From assembly GCA_003150395.1 (NCBI GenBank), contig QAMI01000008.1, positions 1 through 16,486 of the forward strand: a DNA stretch of 16,486 bases, written 5' to 3'. The position numbers and the translations under genes are program-made. Source of the DNA: Candidatus Gastranaerophilales bacterium (GTDB lineage: Bacteria > Cyanobacteriota > Vampirovibrionia > Gastranaerophilales > Gastranaerophilaceae). Below are positions 6,818 through 13,459 of this stretch, in pieces. Below the pieces are notes generated by a model. It was not told the DNA's origin, did not search any database, and worked only from the letters and a program-made list of their open reading frames with translations. Positions within the stretch are counted from its first letter, which is position 1, and each line of letters begins with the position of its first letter.

Positions 6818-6884
6818 ACAACTATCCCCAAATCTCCTCCCAAGATTATTGTTCAAAGTCGCACAACTCGTGTGACTTTTTTTT
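6818..6884 (+). ncRNA. Putative small RNA A with anti-Shine-Dalgarno core
   Basis: An intergenic transcript candidate on the plus strand. It has no upstream plus-strand gene to terminate: aroQ (minus) lies between it and the previous plus gene. TTGACA occurs at 6791-6796, but a good -10 at the right spacing is not clear (TATCAT at 6806-6811 is an alternative -10), so the 5' end is uncertain. The unpaired region carries CTCCTCCCAAG, complementary to GGAGG ribosome binding sites, followed by a strong intrinsic terminator. The same core with its own terminator recurs at 16356-16403. It could instead be a terminated leader of the gene at 7090, but a separate promoter precedes that gene. Confidence 0.45.
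6855..6884 (+). terminator. Rho-independent terminator of small RNA A
   Basis: AAAGTCGCAC (6855-6864) pairs with GTGTGACTTT (6870-6879) with one G-U pair and an AACTC loop; a run of eight T begins inside the 3' arm and ends at 6884. This is a textbook plus-strand terminator. The opposite strand has no T-run after the hairpin. Confidence 0.85.
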
Positions 6885-6929
6885 GTAAAAATAAAAATTC
6901 GGAGCTTGTTAAGAAATGTAAAAATGAGT

Positions 6930-6957
6930 TTTAAAATGGCTGAAATCCAGTTATAAT
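6930..6957 (+). promoter_or_regulatory. Promoter of the EF-hand gene, firing into the (TATGG)5 tract
   Basis: A perfect TATAAT (6952-6957) with TTTAAA (6930-6935, 4 of 6) 16 bp upstream. The expected start, seven bases after the -10, is 6964, the first base of the pentanucleotide repeat. This leaves a leader of about 126 nt before the ATG at 7090. Confidence 0.45.
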
Positions 6958-6963
6958 CAGCTG

Positions 6964-6988
6964 TATGGTATGGTATGGTATGGTATGG
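6964..6988 (+). repeat. Pentanucleotide tandem repeat (TATGG)5
   Basis: Five exact copies of TATGG (25 bp) followed by CGGGG. The tract lies just downstream of a TATAAT box and would form the 5' end of the transcript for the EF-hand gene. Each unit holds an ATG, so several mini-ORFs start inside it in all frames; one beginning at 6970 runs 33 codons to a TAA at 7069. A five-base unit changes frame with each gained or lost copy. Confidence 0.9.
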
Positions 6989-7089
6989 CGGGGCAGTGTA
7001 AATTTTTGGGAATAAATAACGTTAATAGGTATATAAGTGATTTCGAAACACGAGTGAAGTACAAATATTAACGAGAAAAGGAGCAGAAT

Positions 7090-7695
7090 ATGCCAGGACC
7101 AATTGATTTTAACGCCAAAACGACCGCGGCAAATCTCAACCGTGGTGGAATTAAAAATGATACAAATCCTCAAAATTCCAAAGAAAAGATTGGCAGTATT
7201 TTTAATGGAATTCGTTCTTTACAGGCTACAGTATCAGGCTCGTATGAAGGAACGGTTTCTCATACAGAGGTAGGAAAAAATCCTGAAAAGCATGACTATG
7301 GCGCGCAAACAAAAGATGATGTCGTTGAAAGATTTAAGCAATTGGATAAAGACGGAGATTTGAAGGTTTCTGCCGATGAATATATTAATGATTTCATTGA
7401 TGATTGTCGCAGCAACGGTTATGGTGCGAAGCCCGGACAAAATTTTGCTGATATAATTGCAGAAAAATATGAAGAATTCAAGAAATTTGCGGGTGAGGAT
7501 GTTTCAATGAATATTGATGAATTCAGAAATATGGTTGAAGAAAGACTTAACCAAACAAACACAATGGTTGACAATACACCTGAAAAAGCGCACAAAAAAA
7601 ACAACGTAGATTCGAATGTTGACACAGCAATCCAAAAACAAGGGGAAGAACCCTCATGCCCCGAACAAAGTCCACCGGAACAGGATGTTTCTTAA
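7090..7695 (+). CDS. EF-hand calcium-binding hypothetical protein
   Basis: 201 residues; AAGGAG seven bases before the ATG supports the start. One canonical 12-residue EF-hand loop is visible, D86-K-D88-G-D90-L-K-V-S-A-D-E97 in F-K-Q-L-D-K-D-G-D-L-K-V-S-A-D-E-Y, with oxygen ligands at positions 1, 3, 5 and 12. A second, degenerate hand may follow at about 130-147 (F-K-K-F-A-G-E-D-V-S-M-N-I-D-E-F). The N-terminus (M-P-G-P-I-D-F-N-A-K) and the Asn/Gln/Pro-rich C-terminus look disordered. There is no signal peptide or membrane segment. Single EF-hand proteins in bacteria are often calcium sensors or bound to surface structures; the specific role here is unknown. It is preceded by the repeat-containing leader and followed by a perfect hairpin. 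Confidence 0.85.
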   Translation: MPGPIDFNAKTTAANLNRGGIKNDTNPQNSKEKIGSIFNGIRSLQATVSGSYEGTVSHTEVGKNPEKHDYGAQTKDDVVERFKQLDKDGDLKVSADEYINDFIDDCRSNGYGAKPGQNFADIIAEKYEEFKKFAGEDVSMNIDEFRNMVEERLNQTNTMVDNTPEKAHKKNNVDSNVDTAIQKQGEEPSCPEQSPPEQDVS

Positions 7696-7745
7696 TATTG
7701 GAAAAGATTTCAAATCATAATCCTTATTACGTATAAAAAATAAAC

Positions 7746-7771
7746 CACGCGGCTGAAAATTCAGCCGCGTG
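7746..7771. terminator. Perfect 12-bp inverted repeat, terminator of the EF-hand gene
   Basis: CACGCGGCTGAA (7746-7757) and TTCAGCCGCGTG (7760-7771) are exact reverse complements around a 2-bp centre, 50 bp after the stop codon. The T-run after it on the plus strand is weak. The upstream A-rich stretch gives a fair T-run on the minus strand, so termination may be bidirectional. Confidence 0.6.
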
Positions 7772-7812
7772 AAGTATATTTTGAGTTAAACTAATTGTTT
7801 TATCCCGTGCTC

Positions 7813-7840
7813 TTGACTTTATGCAAAAAATAACTAAAAT
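7813..7840 (+). promoter_or_regulatory. Promoter of the 83-aa gene
   Basis: TTGACT (7813-7818, 5 of 6) with a 16-bp spacer and TAAAAT (7835-7840, 5 of 6). It would start transcription near 7847, about 50 nt before the ATG at 7900. Confidence 0.55.
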
Positions 7841-7899
7841 AATATATATAAACCAGTTCTCGGGGAAGGTTATCAGTTATATATTTTTAAGGATTTAGT

Positions 7900-8151
7900 A
7901 TGCGTTTAATAGAGAAATTAAAAGAATTTGAACAGCAATATATGTTTATCCGCTGGGCAACCGGAAGCGAATATGGAAAACTCATATATGCCGGGGACGA
8001 TTTTGTTGAATTTGATGTAATTAATATTGAGACAATGGAATATTCGGAAACGGTATTTATTCATAGCCCGTTGATTTTGGAAGTTGCTATAGGCGGCGCT
8101 GATATTTCCAGAATTGTTGCGGAAATGTCGTCAAAAATTACGTTGGAGTAG
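7900..8151 (+). CDS. Hypothetical protein (83 aa)
   Basis: AAGGAT lies seven bases before the ATG and a good promoter lies upstream. The protein is short, soluble and mostly beta-rich in the middle: W-A-T-G-S-E-Y-G-K-L-I-Y-A-G-D-D-F-V-E-F-D-V-I-N (about 19-42), then T-V-F-I-H-S-P-L-I-L-E-V-A-I-G-G. This G-x-L-x-Y-x-G-x-D-F-V-x-[FL] pattern with a following strand resembles small SH3/Sm-like barrels found in several uncharacterised bacterial families, but I cannot name one and this is only a suggestion. N- and C-terminal helices flank the core. It is monocistronic by position. Confidence 0.75.
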   Translation: MRLIEKLKEFEQQYMFIRWATGSEYGKLIYAGDDFVEFDVINIETMEYSETVFIHSPLILEVAIGGADISRIVAEMSSKITLE

Positions 8152-8160
8152 GAATTTATA

Positions 8161-8184
8161 AAGTAAATAAGTAAATAGGTGAAT
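8161..8184 (+). repeat. Degenerate 8-bp tandem repeat after the 83-aa gene
   Basis: AAGTAAAT (8161-8168) is repeated exactly at 8169-8176 and imperfectly as AGGTGAAT (8177-8184). The remaining intergenic stretch to 8357 shows no ORF with a ribosome binding site and no clear terminator beyond AGTACC-TCA-GGTACT (8345-8359), which overlaps the stop of the next gene. Confidence 0.5.
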
Positions 8185-8357
8185 AAGCGCTGTATCTGTA
8201 AAATTTTATCAACACATGTACATTTAACCCGTACGAAAATCGTGAAGCTTCTACGAGAACCTGCACCAGCGTTATCACTAATATCTAATAATCCAACTTA
8301 CCCCTTCAAAAGCGCCCCTTCCTAATTCAGTTCCAATGTATTGCAGTACCTCAGGTA

Positions 8358-9002
8358 CTAGATGTTGAAGCTTTTGCGGGCACCTTCTTCGTGGTAGAAA
8401 CCGCCTCCGCAGATTGTTTCAATTACTTTCAGCACAAATTCGCGCGGCGCATCCACCTGATTTAAGTAAAATTCGCGGTTAGCAAGGTGTTTAATTTTCA
8501 TAATTGAATTCTGGTTTGTTTCAGCAGGAACAAATAACGATGCAACTTCGTTATCAAGAAGTCGTACCATTTCCTCATCGTGTTCTGTGACACCTTTCAT
8601 TATTTCATAATAGTTTCCGCGGATTGCCATAATTCTGCCAGAGAAAACATGCTGGCCGTTTTCACGATAAAGCGCCTGCGGCTGGAAGTTGCAGCGGGTT
8701 GTAAAACTTATTTTGTGCCAGAGAATATTCACAATAATAACTGACTTTTGCGGGTCAAGGTCAAGGTAAATATTTTGTGTGGTCACATTTCTGGAGGCAA
8801 AAGCTTCTTTTAGTGTTTCTACAACGTCCTGAAGGTTTTCAGCCATACCGTAGAAGATTTCGTTTGTGTTAACCGTTGCGTGCTGATAGTCCAAAAACTG
8901 TTTGTACATATGGGTTGAAACAAGTCCGACGCGTTCTTGGATGAGTGCTGATTTCCTTAATGAGGTTTCTGAATTATCAAAACTTTCGTAGTTATTAAGC
9001 AA
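8358..9002 (-). CDS. Hypothetical protein (214 aa), TTG start
   Basis: The frame opens with a TTG at 9002 preceded by AGGGG at about seven bases; the first in-frame ATG is not until residue 32 and has no better site, so I accept TTG. The protein is soluble with no signal peptide. It has a helical N-terminal half (E-R-V-G-L-V-S-T-H-M-Y-K-Q-F-L-D-Y-Q and M-A-E-N-L-Q-D-V-V-E-T-L-K-E-A-F), a beta segment around I-Y-L-D-L-D-P-Q-K-S-V-I-I-V-N-I-L-W-H, and a C-terminal helix-rich region ending in C-G-G-G-F-Y-H-E-E-G. I do not recognise the family and see no catalytic motif. An extended -10 promoter and an inverted repeat lie in its leader, suggesting regulation. Confidence 0.8.
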   Translation of the reverse strand: MLNNYESFDNSETSLRKSALIQERVGLVSTHMYKQFLDYQHATVNTNEIFYGMAENLQDVVETLKEAFASRNVTTQNIYLDLDPQKSVIIVNILWHKISFTTRCNFQPQALYRENGQHVFSGRIMAIRGNYYEIMKGVTEHDEEMVRLLDNEVASLFVPAETNQNSIMKIKHLANREFYLNQVDAPREFVLKVIETICGGGFYHEEGARKSFNI

Positions 9003-9024
9003 TTTTTGCCCCTTTATTTTTTTG

Positions 9025-9055
9025 TTTACGGATTTCCGTAAAACAATTTATACCA
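9025..9055 (-). promoter_or_regulatory. Extended -10 promoter with an overlapping dyad upstream of the 214-aa gene
   Basis: On the minus strand TGG-TATAAA (9047-9055) fits an extended -10. TTTACGGA-TT-TCCGTAAA (9025-9042), a perfect 8-bp inverted repeat, lies right at the predicted start site, where an operator or 5' hairpin would act. No T-run follows, so it is not a terminator. The rest of 9056-9157 is AT-rich with a TATT-like tandem stretch and nothing else I can name. Confidence 0.4.
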
Positions 9056-9157
9056 TATTTTAATAATAAACATGTACTTATGTAAAGATTATATTTTTTT
9101 TCGTTACAAAATAGAATACGTAAAAATATCTATTTATTTATTTATAAACTTGAAAAT

Positions 9158-9898
9158 TTAGTTTAACTTTTGCGCAATGACCAAAATCGGAGTGTATGTG
9201 AGGGTTACTTTGTCAAAAGTTTTTGAATATATTTCACAGAAATCTTTGACATCTGCAAAAGTCCAGTTTTTGGTGCCGAGAGAATTTACGCCGGTATTTT
9301 TCATATGATAAAGAAGTTCTAGCGGAGACTTAAATTCTAAGATTTTTTTCATACTTTTGATTTTGATTATTTTGAAATTTTTTCCGAGGATTTCTTGTAA
9401 TTCGTTTTCTGATTTGTAGTCGAGCGTCAAACCCGTTAATTGGGTAAGTTCGTAAAAATTCTCCGGTGAAAATGTTGTAAATGCTAGAATTCCGTCTTTG
9501 TTCAGAAGCCTTTTGTATTTTTCAAGCACAACGTCAAGATTTTTGAACCATTGAAACATGGCGTTTGAAATGATTAAATCAAAACTTCCGGAAGGATTAA
9601 TTTTCTGAGCGTTTGCGCAGATGTAATCGTATTTTGGCAGAATTTTATCCAGATATTTTTTTGATTTTTGGGTTAAATCATTTGCCGTGTAGGATTTGTA
9701 AGAAATCTTTTCAGCCAGCCTGCTCGTCAAAAGCCCTGTGCCGCAGCCGAGTTCAAGAACCCGGCCAAAATCTTTTTTAATTGCCGCTGTTTCATCTGAT
9801 AGAATTTCGGCAAGAAATTTTTGTACAACAGCGTTTTCGTCGTACTTTTCCATGCTTTTTTCAAAATGATTTCTGATTTCTTTCGGATTAATCTGCAT
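9158..9898 (-). CDS. bioC: Malonyl-ACP O-methyltransferase
   Basis: 246 residues, normal for BioC. It methylates the free carboxyl of malonyl-ACP with S-adenosylmethionine, disguising it so that fatty acid synthesis can extend it to pimeloyl-ACP methyl ester. The BioC-type N-terminus has F-E-K-S-M-E-K-Y-D (12-20, matching F-x-x-A-A-x-x-Y). SAM motif I is V-L-E-L-G-C-G-T-G (47-55), and the diagnostic S-N-A-M-F-Q-W-F follows near 110-117. The C-terminus T-P-I-L-V-I-A-Q is also family-typical. It is third in a minus-strand bioF-bioG-bioC order, 72 bp after bioG; that gap holds a palindromic repeat. Its ribosome binding site is weak. Confidence 0.93.
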   Translation of the reverse strand: MQINPKEIRNHFEKSMEKYDENAVVQKFLAEILSDETAAIKKDFGRVLELGCGTGLLTSRLAEKISYKSYTANDLTQKSKKYLDKILPKYDYICANAQKINPSGSFDLIISNAMFQWFKNLDVVLEKYKRLLNKDGILAFTTFSPENFYELTQLTGLTLDYKSENELQEILGKNFKIIKIKSMKKILEFKSPLELLYHMKNTGVNSLGTKNWTFADVKDFCEIYSKTFDKVTLTYTPILVIAQKLN

Positions 9899-9932
9899 AA
9901 ATATATTCCGTAGAAGTTCTTTGCATTCATGC

Positions 9933-9958
9933 CATTCTGAGCGAGAGCAAAGAATCTC
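9933..9958. repeat. Intergenic palindromic repeat between bioG and bioC
   Basis: Arms ATTCT (9934-9938) and AGAAT (9951-9955) with an inner GC-GAGA-GC hairpin (9941-9948). The plus-strand text C-ATTCTGAGCG...AGAATCTC closely resembles a widespread bacterial intergenic repeat of the form CATTCTGAGCGxAGCGAAGAATCTC. I know the pattern from general genome reading; copy number in this genome cannot be judged from one copy. Confidence 0.5.
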
Positions 9959-9970
9959 TTTATTTGGCGT

Positions 9971-10648
9971 TTAATTACAAGGCTGATTTGCTAATTGAAT
10001 TATTTCGTCCCAGCATTTGAAATTATAGAACGGAAAGTGTCCGCTTTCAAGTATTTTGTATGGTGCATGTTTTTTCCAGAAGTTAAGCTGATTTTTGACC
10101 GGAATTATTTTGTCGTTCGCGCTGATGAGCGAGAAATCGTAAAAATTTTCGTAATCAATGTTTGTGGATTTGATTTTTTCATAAAGCGATTTTAATTCTT
10201 CTACGCGGTTTTCTATTGAGCGGCTGACGGGGGTTTTTGAATATCTTTCAAATTCGTTTTCTTTTTCGAAAATATTTTCGTAAAATTTCCCTTCCAAACC
10301 TGTTTTTGCATGCCGAAGAGTCAGAAGAAACGGTTTTTGTGGAATTCCGAAAGTATCGTCAACCGGAAAAGGCGTTCCGTTTATGGCGATTTTTTTGTCA
10401 AAGTCTTTGAATTCATCTTTTAGCAGATATGCGGCAAAAACACCCATTGACCAGGTTAAAAGAGTCTTTTTTGTATATTGGGCAAATATTTCTTTCCCTA
10501 GCACACAGATTTCATTGTAATCGTAAACAAATAAAACATCAGCGCCGCCGCAGTCAAGAAATTCGAACGGTTTTTCATCAAAACTCCATCCGGCGAAAAA
10601 TATTATAAGTTCTGTGTTATTTTGTCTGTTAAGCCAAGTATGCTGCAT
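9971..10648 (-). CDS. bioG: Pimeloyl-ACP methyl ester esterase, BioG type
   Basis: 225 residues, matching BioG (DUF452 family) alpha/beta hydrolases. It hydrolyses pimeloyl-ACP methyl ester to pimeloyl-ACP, ending chain elongation and handing the product to BioF; it replaces BioH of E. coli. The family-typical N-terminal block E-L-I-I-F-F-A-G-W-S-F-D-E-K-P-F (13-28) fixes the frame. The nucleophile is Ser67 in T-W-S-M-G, with acid candidate D179 (S-A-N-D-K-I-I-P) and H204 (S-G-H-F-P-F). The start overlaps the end of bioF by 46 bp, unusually long, but the N-terminal block begins soon after, so a much later start is unlikely. Translation is probably coupled to bioF. Confidence 0.92.
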   Translation of the reverse strand: MQHTWLNRQNNTELIIFFAGWSFDEKPFEFLDCGGADVLFVYDYNEICVLGKEIFAQYTKKTLLTWSMGVFAAYLLKDEFKDFDKKIAINGTPFPVDDTFGIPQKPFLLTLRHAKTGLEGKFYENIFEKENEFERYSKTPVSRSIENRVEELKSLYEKIKSTNIDYENFYDFSLISANDKIIPVKNQLNFWKKHAPYKILESGHFPFYNFKCWDEIIQLANQPCN

Positions 10649-11745
10649 AATTTTTCTAAATCCTTTTCTTCAATATCAGTCGTGAGGGATAATCTTAAGC
10701 GAGAAGTTCCCTCCGGTACGGTTGGCGGACGAATTGGAAGTGTGAAATATCCTGCATCAAATAATCTTTTACAAACCTCTTCAGTCTCGGCATTGCCGCC
10801 GATTATAACAGGAATTATATGACTTTCGCTTCCGAGTTTTCTGCCAAGAGAAAGCATTTTTTGCCGTTTCTCAAAAGTTTTGGTAATTTTGTTTTCAATA
10901 ATCCATTTTGAAAAAGCAATTGAAATTGGCGGCAAAGCTGTTGAAAATATGAATGAGCGGGCTTTATTCGTCAAAAACTCAATTAAAATTTTGTTTCCTA
11001 TAGTGAATGCGCCCATTGAACCGATAGATTTGCCAAAAGTTCCGACAAGCAAATCGATTTCCGTTAATATTTCAAGTTCTTCGCAGACACCGCAGCCTTT
11101 TTCGCCAAAAACTCCAAATGCGTGCGCTTCATCAACCATAAGCAGACAGTTATATTTGTTTTTAAGTTCAACAAGCTTTTTCAAATTTGCAATATCGCCG
11201 TCCATGGAAAAAACACTTTCAGTCACAATTATTGCATTGTTAAAATTTTTCCGCTCGCGTATCAAAAGCCTTTCCAGGCTTTCCATATCATTGTGCTTGT
11301 ATCTGAAGAATTTCCCTGCAGAAAGCCGCATTCCGTCAATTATGCTGGCATGGTTAAGTTTGTCTGAAAAGATTACGTCGTTTTTTCCGGCAATTGAACT
11401 GGTAATTCCGACATTAGCGTGATAACCGCTGTTAAACAAAAGCGCTTTTTCTTTTTTGAAAAGTCCGCAAAGAGTGTTTTCAAGCTCTTTGTAAACCGGC
11501 AGAGTTCCTGTCAGGAGCCGCGCGCTTGCACTTCCGAGACCGAAACGATTCCCTGAAAACTCCAGAAATTCTTTTGTAATATTTTCGTTGTCGGCAATTC
11601 CCAAATAGTTATTTGAGGAAAGATTGAGAAGTTTTTTGCCGTTAAAATATATAAACTTCCCATCTTTTTTATCAAAATCTTTAATATTACGAAAATGTGA
11701 ATGTTGTTTTAAATCATTTAATATTTCATTAAAATTTTCATACAT
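10603..11745 (-). CDS. bioF: 8-amino-7-oxononanoate synthase
   Basis: 380 residues, standard for this PLP-dependent alpha-oxoamine synthase. It condenses pimeloyl-ACP with alanine to give 8-amino-7-oxononanoate, the first step of biotin ring assembly. Visible signatures are S-S-N-N-Y-L-G (43-49), G-S-A-S-A-R-L-L-T-G (71-80), H132 in D-K-L-N-H-A-S-I-I-D-G, D205 and H208 in V-D-E-A-H-A-F-G, and the PLP lysine K239 in G-T-F-G-K-S-I-G. The C-terminal I-R-P-P-T-V-P-E-G-T-S-R-L-R motif is also diagnostic. It leads bioF-bioG-bioC; bioA, bioD and bioB are not in the window. No clear Shine-Dalgarno or BirA operator is visible before the ATG at 11745. Confidence 0.97.
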   Translation of the reverse strand: MYENFNEILNDLKQHSHFRNIKDFDKKDGKFIYFNGKKLLNLSSNNYLGIADNENITKEFLEFSGNRFGLGSASARLLTGTLPVYKELENTLCGLFKKEKALLFNSGYHANVGITSSIAGKNDVIFSDKLNHASIIDGMRLSAGKFFRYKHNDMESLERLLIRERKNFNNAIIVTESVFSMDGDIANLKKLVELKNKYNCLLMVDEAHAFGVFGEKGCGVCEELEILTEIDLLVGTFGKSIGSMGAFTIGNKILIEFLTNKARSFIFSTALPPISIAFSKWIIENKITKTFEKRQKMLSLGRKLGSESHIIPVIIGGNAETEEVCKRLFDAGYFTLPIRPPTVPEGTSRLRLSLTTDIEEKDLEKLCSILGLTDKITQNL

Positions 11746-11886
11746 AAGTCAATATTATTCCAAACAAAAGGCATTGTCTAATTTTGTGCATTGTAAAGAA
11801 ATGTTAATAAATTTAATTTTGCTGAAATTCTGATATTTAAAATTTCTTTATATATTCAAGAGAGTATAAAAAGAGAGGCTTTAATT

Positions 11887-13348
11887 ATGATCGACAATAG
11901 TGGTGATTTCAGTTTCAAAATAAAAAATGTTCAAACACAAAAAGGTCAAAATTCTTCTAATGGCATAAAAAAAGCTGATCAAGACAAACGTATGAGCATG
12001 AATGGCAGTATTTTCGCACCTTCCCGGGGGGGGGGGGCAACCGAATAATGCTTCCTCAAAGGTAAATTCGTATGATGATTTAGCAAGTTCAAAAAATGTT
12101 TCTAAGGGGAAAGAAACTGCTAAAAATGCAAAAGAACAGGCTTCCAGCAGCAGTTCTAGTGTAAAAAGCTTTATGAGCAGCGCTCAGGGTTATCTTCAAG
12201 ATGCACTTTCTGCTAACAAGCAGGGCGTAAGTATGAAGAAAACGCTTGACAAAGATACAAAAGCTCTTAATAAAGATTTAAAAGCTTATACAAAAGAAAT
12301 GCAGCTTCAAAATAAAGCTCAGGCTGAAACTGATGCAAAAATTGCTGAAAATGATGCTCAAGTTGCTTCTATTCAGCAAAGGCTTGAAGCTGCCGTTCAG
12401 CAGCGGAATTCTCTTGGTGCAAACGCCGGATTTATGGGTGACGGCACAAGTGATATTAATGGTTTGACAGCTGAGCTGGATAGCCTCGGGGCTGTTCAAA
12501 CAACTTTGCAGGCCTCAAACCAGACCTCCATAAAAGCCACCAATACCGCTTACAAGACAATGACGAAGTCGTCAAAAAATCTTCAAAAAACTTCTGCAAA
12601 CATGCACAAAGTTTCAACAACAGCAATTGCAGCTAACACAAAAGCGCAGTCTGCTACAAATGATGGTATTAAAAAATCTCAAAATGTCACTATGTCAGGT
12701 GCCATTTTAAACACCGTAGGTGCAGGTATGACAACCGTTGGTTTGATGATGTCATCAAATCCATTTACGGCTGCTGCAGGTCAGGCTCTTGCCTATGCCG
12801 GAGTCGGAACAACCGTCGCTGGCGGAACTATGACCGCTGTCGGAACAAAAGGACAGAATACAGGAGCTCAAACCATGAGTGGCTTGACAACGGCAGCAGC
12901 AAGTATGAATTCCGCACAAAAGTCTTCAAAATCAGCAACTAAGGCTGCTAAAACAGCAACAACTCAGACAAATTCTACAAACAACCAAACTCAGGCAATG
13001 ATTCAGCAACGAAACGAACGTTTAATAAACGGTGAAGCTGCAATCCAACAGCAAAGGGCAGCCGCACAGAATGCCGCAATGACTTCTCCCTTAGCTTCCG
13101 GTTCAAATTCTTCTGAAATTTCTCAAAACAAAGCAGGCGGAAATAATTCTGGATTATCGCTTGGAACCTCAAAGTCAGTGATAGATGCATACAAAGAAAA
13201 TATGGGAAGTTATGGTAAATCATCTTCCTTGCAGGATGATGAACCCCCAAAACAGCCACAACTTGGATTAAACAACACAACGTCGCCAATTCAAGGAAAT
13301 GATGACCAGCAGAAGAAAAAGCTCAATGGATTTCAAATGAGAAAATAA
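11887..13348 (+). CDS. Long Ala/Ser/Gln-rich protein split by a G12 tract (phase-variable or frameshifted)
   Basis: The natural start is the ATG at 11887, with AGAGAGG about eight bases upstream. As read here this frame stops at 12046-12048 after 53 residues because the G12 tract shifts it. The long downstream frame (open from 12002 to 13348, 448 codons from a poorly placed internal ATG) would join it if the tract were 11 or 14 G, giving 486 residues with 11 G. The joined protein has a disordered Asn/Lys head and a coiled-coil-like region. Next come a Gly/Ala/Thr-rich hydrophobic stretch (about residues 270-320 of the joined form; V-G-A-G-M-T-T-V-G-L-M-M and A-A-G-Q-A-L-A-Y-A-G-V-G-T-T-V-A-G-G) and an Asn/Gln/Ser-rich tail. 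Coiled coil plus glycine-zipper hydrophobic segments recall secreted membrane-inserting proteins; no signal peptide is seen. Function unknown. Confidence 0.75.
12026..12037 (+). repeat. Homopolymer G12 tract inside a coding region
   Basis: Twelve consecutive G after TTCCC, in an AT-rich gene. The upstream start frame and the long downstream frame differ by one base, so 11 or 14 G restores the full ORF while 12 or 13 G breaks it. Homopolymers of this size are prone to slippage in vivo and also to sequencing error. Confidence 0.95.
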
Positions 13349-13379
13349 TTTATATATAATAAATCCTGTTTTTCGCGGA

Positions 13380-13408
13380 TTGTTATTCTGTTTAAAATAG
13401 TGTACAAT
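13380..13408 (+). promoter_or_regulatory. Promoter of the second pilin-like gene
   Basis: TTGTTA (13380-13385, 4 of 6), a 17-bp spacer and TACAAT (13403-13408, 5 of 6). It gives a start near 13415 and a leader of about 45 nt before the TTG start at 13460. No intrinsic terminator is visible between the preceding gene and this promoter. Confidence 0.5.
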
Positions 13409-13459
13409 TGGGAATGAAACATATATGATGCAATATATGCAACAACAGGAGAGTCAGCG

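Noticed and set aside
6964..6988. TATGG repeats as a CRISPR or plasmid iteron
   Set aside because: The units are five bases with no spacers, and no Cas or replication gene is near.
10880..11422. 180-codon ORF opposite bioF
   Set aside because: It is antisense to a well-conserved enzyme and has no ribosome binding site or family character.
11746..11886. BirA-type biotin operator upstream of bioF
   Set aside because: I could not find the expected TTGTAAACC-like half-sites in a dyad.
12002..12004. Internal ATG as the start of the long Ala/Ser/Gln-rich frame
   Set aside because: There is no ribosome binding site before it, whereas the ATG at 11887 has AGAGAGG; the G12 tract explains the frame difference better.
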